Assembly: GCA_948750805.1 (NCBI GenBank)
Contig: CAPZYV010000044.1
Coordinates: 1-7,852 of the forward strand
Source of the DNA: an uncultured Bacilli bacterium
GTDB lineage: Bacteria > Bacillota_I > Bacilli_A > RF39 > UBA660
Length of the DNA: 7,852 nt
Direction: 5' to 3'
The notes beneath the pieces are model-generated. The model ran no database searches and was not told where the DNA came from. It saw only the letters and a list, made by a program, of their open reading frames with translations. Below are positions 5,902 through 7,852 of the stretch, piece after piece. A program made the position numbers and the translations under genes. Within the stretch, counting starts at the first letter, position 1. Each line of letters starts with the position of its first letter.

Positions 5902-5929
5902 AAAAAAATATGCTACATTTAGTAACATA
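5902..5929 (-). terminator. intrinsic terminator of the 140-aa/69-aa operon
   Basis: UAUGUUAC (5929-5922) pairs with GUAGCAUA (5916-5909), eight pairs including one U-G, 5-base loop, followed at once by seven U residues (5908-5902). It lies a few bases past the stop of the 69-aa gene and just before the folT promoter, insulating the two operons. Confidence 0.85.
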
Positions 5930-5935
5930 CTTTAA

Positions 5936-6145
5936 TTATCGTGTACATTTAAGAAACTGAGATTCAATATAAGCTGATTCTATTGCCCAATTACTAGGAG
6001 TAGATTTCAGTAATTCTTTTTCTTGCCATTCTGATGTTTTTCTTTGAGCTTCGTCAATTATTCTTAATAACATAAGCTCTCGTTCTAATCTACTTTTCTC
6101 TATTCCAGCAACAATTGTATCTTGATTTTCTCTATAATATTCCAT
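5936..6145 (-). CDS. small hypothetical protein (69 aa)
   Basis: I do not recognise this protein. It is highly charged, with no membrane or signal segment. Residues ~1-45 (EYYRENQDTI through SEWQEKELL) look like one long amphipathic helix with many Glu/Arg/Lys, possibly a coiled coil, followed by a short less ordered end with a single Cys. It starts 19 bases after the stop of the 140-aa gene with GGAG four bases before the ATG, and a clean terminator follows its stop. Both tryptophans are TGG. The operon position, ribosome site and terminator support a real gene despite its length; a cytoplasmic adaptor or partner of the 140-aa protein is a guess. Confidence 0.65.
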   Translation of the reverse strand: MEYYRENQDTIVAGIEKSRLERELMLLRIIDEAQRKTSEWQEKELLKSTPSNWAIESAYIESQFLKCTR

Positions 6146-6164
6146 ATTTCTCCAAAACCTTTCC

Positions 6165-6587
6165 TTATTTATTTTCTTGTAACATATTTAATAAATCTAT
6201 TTTAAATTTATCTTTAGTAGCATTTGCTTTTGAAATCATTATTCCTTTATAAGTTGTAAGTTCACTCATATGCCCTTCAAGTAATATTTCAGTTGGTGTA
6301 ATAGTTTCAAGCATAACTGTACCTTCTTTTAAATAAACTGTATAATAAAGTTTAACTTCACCATGAACGGCTGCAAACATTTTATCACTTGGTAATTTAA
6401 GCTCATATTTTTCAGTACCTTCTTTTTTATTAGTACTTATAAGTTCACCTACAAAGTTACCATTTCTAAGAGCTGGATAATAATCAAAATTAAGCTTTTT
6501 AAAAGCTAACATATTATATTTTTTTAAAGCTCTTTCTAATTTTTTATATTCATTCTCATTAATATAATCTAAAACGTAACCTTTCAT
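6165..6587 (-). CDS. hypothetical cytoplasmic protein (140 aa)
   Basis: I do not recognise a family. The protein is soluble with no signal or membrane segment. The N-terminal ~45 residues are helical and Tyr/Lys/Asn-rich (YVLDYINENEYKKLERALKK). The middle (~55-110) alternates hydrophobic residues as beta strands (YELKLP, HGEVKLYYTVYLKEGTVMLETITPTEILLEGH), and the C-terminus (~115-140) is a basic helix. AGGGGG seven bases before the ATG is a strong ribosome site, and a fully consensus promoter flanked by inverted repeats lies just upstream. This implies high but controlled expression. The 69-aa gene follows 19 bases downstream in the same operon. Confidence 0.85.
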   Translation of the reverse strand: MKGYVLDYINENEYKKLERALKKYNMLAFKKLNFDYYPALRNGNFVGELISTNKKEGTEKYELKLPSDKMFAAVHGEVKLYYTVYLKEGTVMLETITPTEILLEGHMSELTTYKGIMISKANATKDKFKIDLLNMLQENK

Positions 6588-6607
6588 AATTTAACCCCCT
6601 ATTTCAA

Positions 6608-6656
6608 TTACGAATAAATTATAGCATATTTTGAATCTTTTGTCAACTATTCGTAA
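6608..6656 (-). repeat. perfect 9-bp inverted repeat flanking the consensus promoter (putative operator pair)
   Basis: TTACGAATA (6608-6616) and TATTCGTAA (6648-6656) are exact reverse complements with centres 40 bases apart. One copy lies just upstream of the -35 and the other just downstream of the -10, framing the core promoter. Such placement suits a repressor binding both sides. No regulator is identified. Confidence 0.6.
6618..6646 (-). promoter_or_regulatory. consensus sigma-A promoter of the 140-aa/69-aa operon
   Basis: TTGACA (6641-6646) and TATAAT (6618-6623) are both perfect and separated by exactly 17 bases, with TGC before the -10 giving an extended -10 as well. Transcription would start near 6611, about 25 bases before the ATG. 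Confidence 0.93.
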
Positions 6657-6665
6657 AAATTTATT

Positions 6666-6680
6666 CATTTTTGCAAAATG
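6666..6680. repeat. short palindrome upstream of the consensus promoter
   Basis: CATTTT and AAAATG flank TGC, a perfect 6-bp inverted repeat about 20 bases upstream of the -35. It could be a further protein-binding site, but in DNA this AT-rich it may be chance. Confidence 0.3.
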
Positions 6681-6723
6681 CACTAGATTTTTGATATATT
6701 TTATGCTGGTAAACTCAAGCCTT

Positions 6724-6749
6724 AAAAAAGCAAGATATTATCTTACTTT
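6724..6749 (-). terminator. intrinsic terminator of the PfkB-Smr operon
   Basis: AAAGUAAGAU (6749-6740) pairs with AUCUUGCUUU (6736-6727) over ten pairs with one U-G and a 3-base loop, followed by six U residues (6729-6724). The hairpin includes the last codons and stop (6738-6740) of the Smr gene. Confidence 0.8.
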
Positions 6750-6989
6750 GAGCTCGATTATTGTTACTCCAGGATTAAATATATCAACATAGTAATTTAA
6801 AACATTTTTATTTTTTTTCAGTAAATTATGAATTTCATCTTTTAAAATATAGGAACTCCAACCATGTATAACCCCAATATCCTTGATACCTAGCTTTAAA
6901 TTATCATTAATAAAATCATTAAGCACAAAAACTATAGTATCTCTAGTTTCGCCATGAGCATTTAAGACTGGTGATTTACTATTTAACAT
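6738..6989 (-). CDS. stand-alone Smr-domain protein with altered active-site motifs
   Basis: The 83-aa protein is essentially one Smr domain, the fold found at the MutS2 C-terminus and in small nucleases. It has an N-terminal LNAHG (9-13), a helix (DTIVFVLNDFINDNLKLG), the second motif IHGWSS (41-46), a helix (LKDEIHNLLKKN) and the closing strands VLNYYVD and GVTIIELK. In the family the motifs are LDxHG and HGxG, often HGKGTG. Here Asp is Asn10 and the HGxG glycine is Ser45, so nuclease activity may be reduced or lost while nucleic-acid binding is kept. The gene overlaps the sugar-kinase gene by 11 bases and has no strong ribosome site of its own, so it is likely translated by coupling. Confidence 0.85.
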   Translation of the reverse strand: MLNSKSPVLNAHGETRDTIVFVLNDFINDNLKLGIKDIGVIHGWSSYILKDEIHNLLKKNKNVLNYYVDIFNPGVTIIELKVR

Positions 6990-7852
6990 TATTGTCAGAA
7001 TTTACAATCGGGATACTTGAATTGCCAATTGCAAAATTACTTTCAACTGAATTATTTATTTCGGTAATGTCAGGGATTTTAAATGTGGCAGCATTTGGTA
7101 TTGGTGGAAGTTTTACAACTGGCTCATCATTATGATGAACAGGTATTTCTTCTTCTGGTTCACCAGCTTTAAACTTAGCATTATAATATGCAACTACTTC
7201 TTTAATAGTAGGAATAGAAGGACGTCCTCCCATCTTACTTACAGATAAACCAGCAGCTATATTAGAATATGTTACAGCTTTTTCTATATCAAAGTTGTTA
7301 GCTAAGCAATAAACAAAAGCACCGTGAAATATATCTCCTGAACTACTTGGGTCAACTACAGTTGTTTTAATACCTGGCATAATTCTAATTTCCCCTTCAA
7401 CTAAATACATAGCTCCCATTTCTTCTAATGTAACTATAATATTATTATTAGGGTATTTTTGTTTTAATTTTTTATAAACATTAACTAAACTTGCAGAATT
7501 ATTATAATCTATTTTTAAGCCTGATACAGTTTCAGCAAATCCTTTAGAACAAATAATATATCTTACAAATTTACATAATTCTAGCAAATCCTTAGTAACT
7601 CTTCCCGCATCAACTACACTAACAGCATTAGGAAATTTATTTAAAGCATTTATAGTTGCAGCGTATTCTTTTCCGTCAGAAAATATAACATTAGGCATTA
7701 TAGTATAATCATATTTTTTTAATTGAGGTTGTCCTCCTACAACATCAAAACGAGTTCTTGTCCCTTTTTTCTTATTAACTAAAATGACTGATACAGGTGT
7801 TCCAACTTCATAAGAAGTTTCCATTAAGTCAGTTTTAACCATAGCTTGTTCT
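6979..7852 (-). CDS. PfkB-family carbohydrate kinase, C-terminal part (cut by right edge)
   Basis: This cytoplasmic sugar or nucleoside kinase of the ribokinase superfamily lacks its N-terminus. The frame is open to the right edge (EQA precedes the Met at 7842), and the usual N-terminal substrate-binding part with its GG motif, about 70-90 residues, is absent, so 7842 is not the real start. Counting from that Met, the second PfkB signature is DPSSSGDIFHGAFVYCL (164-180), with catalytic base Asp170; the family usually reads GAGD, here SSGD. VVDAGRV (77-82 region) and IIVTLEEMGAMY (135-146) fit the fold. Residues ~228-287 are a Pro/Asn/acid-rich tail beyond the normal end of the family. The sugar specificity cannot be read from this fragment. 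The stop (6979-6981) lies within the Smr gene start. Confidence 0.88.
   Translation of the reverse strand, partial: EQAMVKTDLMETSYEVGTPVSVILVNKKKGTRTRFDVVGGQPQLKKYDYTIMPNVIFSDGKEYAATINALNKFPNAVSVVDAGRVTKDLLELCKFVRYIICSKGFAETVSGLKIDYNNSASLVNVYKKLKQKYPNNNIIVTLEEMGAMYLVEGEIRIMPGIKTTVVDPSSSGDIFHGAFVYCLANNFDIEKAVTYSNIAAGLSVSKMGGRPSIPTIKEVVAYYNAKFKAGEPEEEIPVHHNDEPVVKLPPIPNAATFKIPDITEINNSVESNFAIGNSSIPIVNSDNNVK

Noticed and set aside
1..7852. CRISPR arrays, tRNA or rRNA genes, insertion sequences, attachment sites
   Set aside because: No regularly spaced repeats, no tRNA-like conserved loops and no transposase or integrase-like frames were seen on either strand.

Overview
The window is very AT-rich, and every convincing gene lies on the minus strand, so the genes read from the right edge to the left edge. 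All the tryptophan codons I checked (about a dozen, across most of the genes) are TGG, so the standard bacterial code fits. Low GC, strong AGGAGG-type ribosome sites, extended -10 promoters, a dedicated folate ECF importer and membrane-anchored XRE regulators suggest a Bacillota member, probably a host-associated Bacilli/Erysipelotrichia or RF39-like lineage. That placement is inference. No stretch longer than 300 bases lacks a gene; the longest, 5689-5935, is filled by a terminator, a promoter and a riboswitch leader.

Right part (7852-5902): the C-terminal two thirds of a PfkB-family sugar kinase overlaps a small stand-alone Smr-domain gene that ends in an intrinsic terminator. Next comes a two-gene operon of unrecognised proteins (140 and 69 aa). 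It is driven by a fully consensus sigma-A promoter flanked by a perfect 9-bp inverted repeat and closed by a second intrinsic terminator.

Middle part (5892-2713): an extended -10 promoter leads into a class I tetrahydrofolate (THF) riboswitch aptamer and an expression platform with two mutually exclusive hairpins. It controls folT (substrate-binding membrane subunit), one ECF ATPase with Asn at the usual H-loop His, and an unusually short EcfT. The stop of ecfT overlaps the start of an XRE-type DNA-binding protein with one membrane helix and a large extracytoplasmic domain. The next terminator lies only after that regulator, so it probably shares the folate-controlled transcript.

Left part (2703-1): a cassette of a 238-aa secreted protein, a ~13 kDa (mature) secreted protein with an abnormal start region, a 17-bp stem-loop, a MacB/LolD-type ABC ATPase and the first 239 residues of its permease. 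With the adjacent membrane-anchored regulator this looks like a self-contained surface-signal to secretion module, resembling bacteriocin export loci in layout only. I cannot match the secreted proteins to a named family, and this is the best candidate for an undescribed system here.
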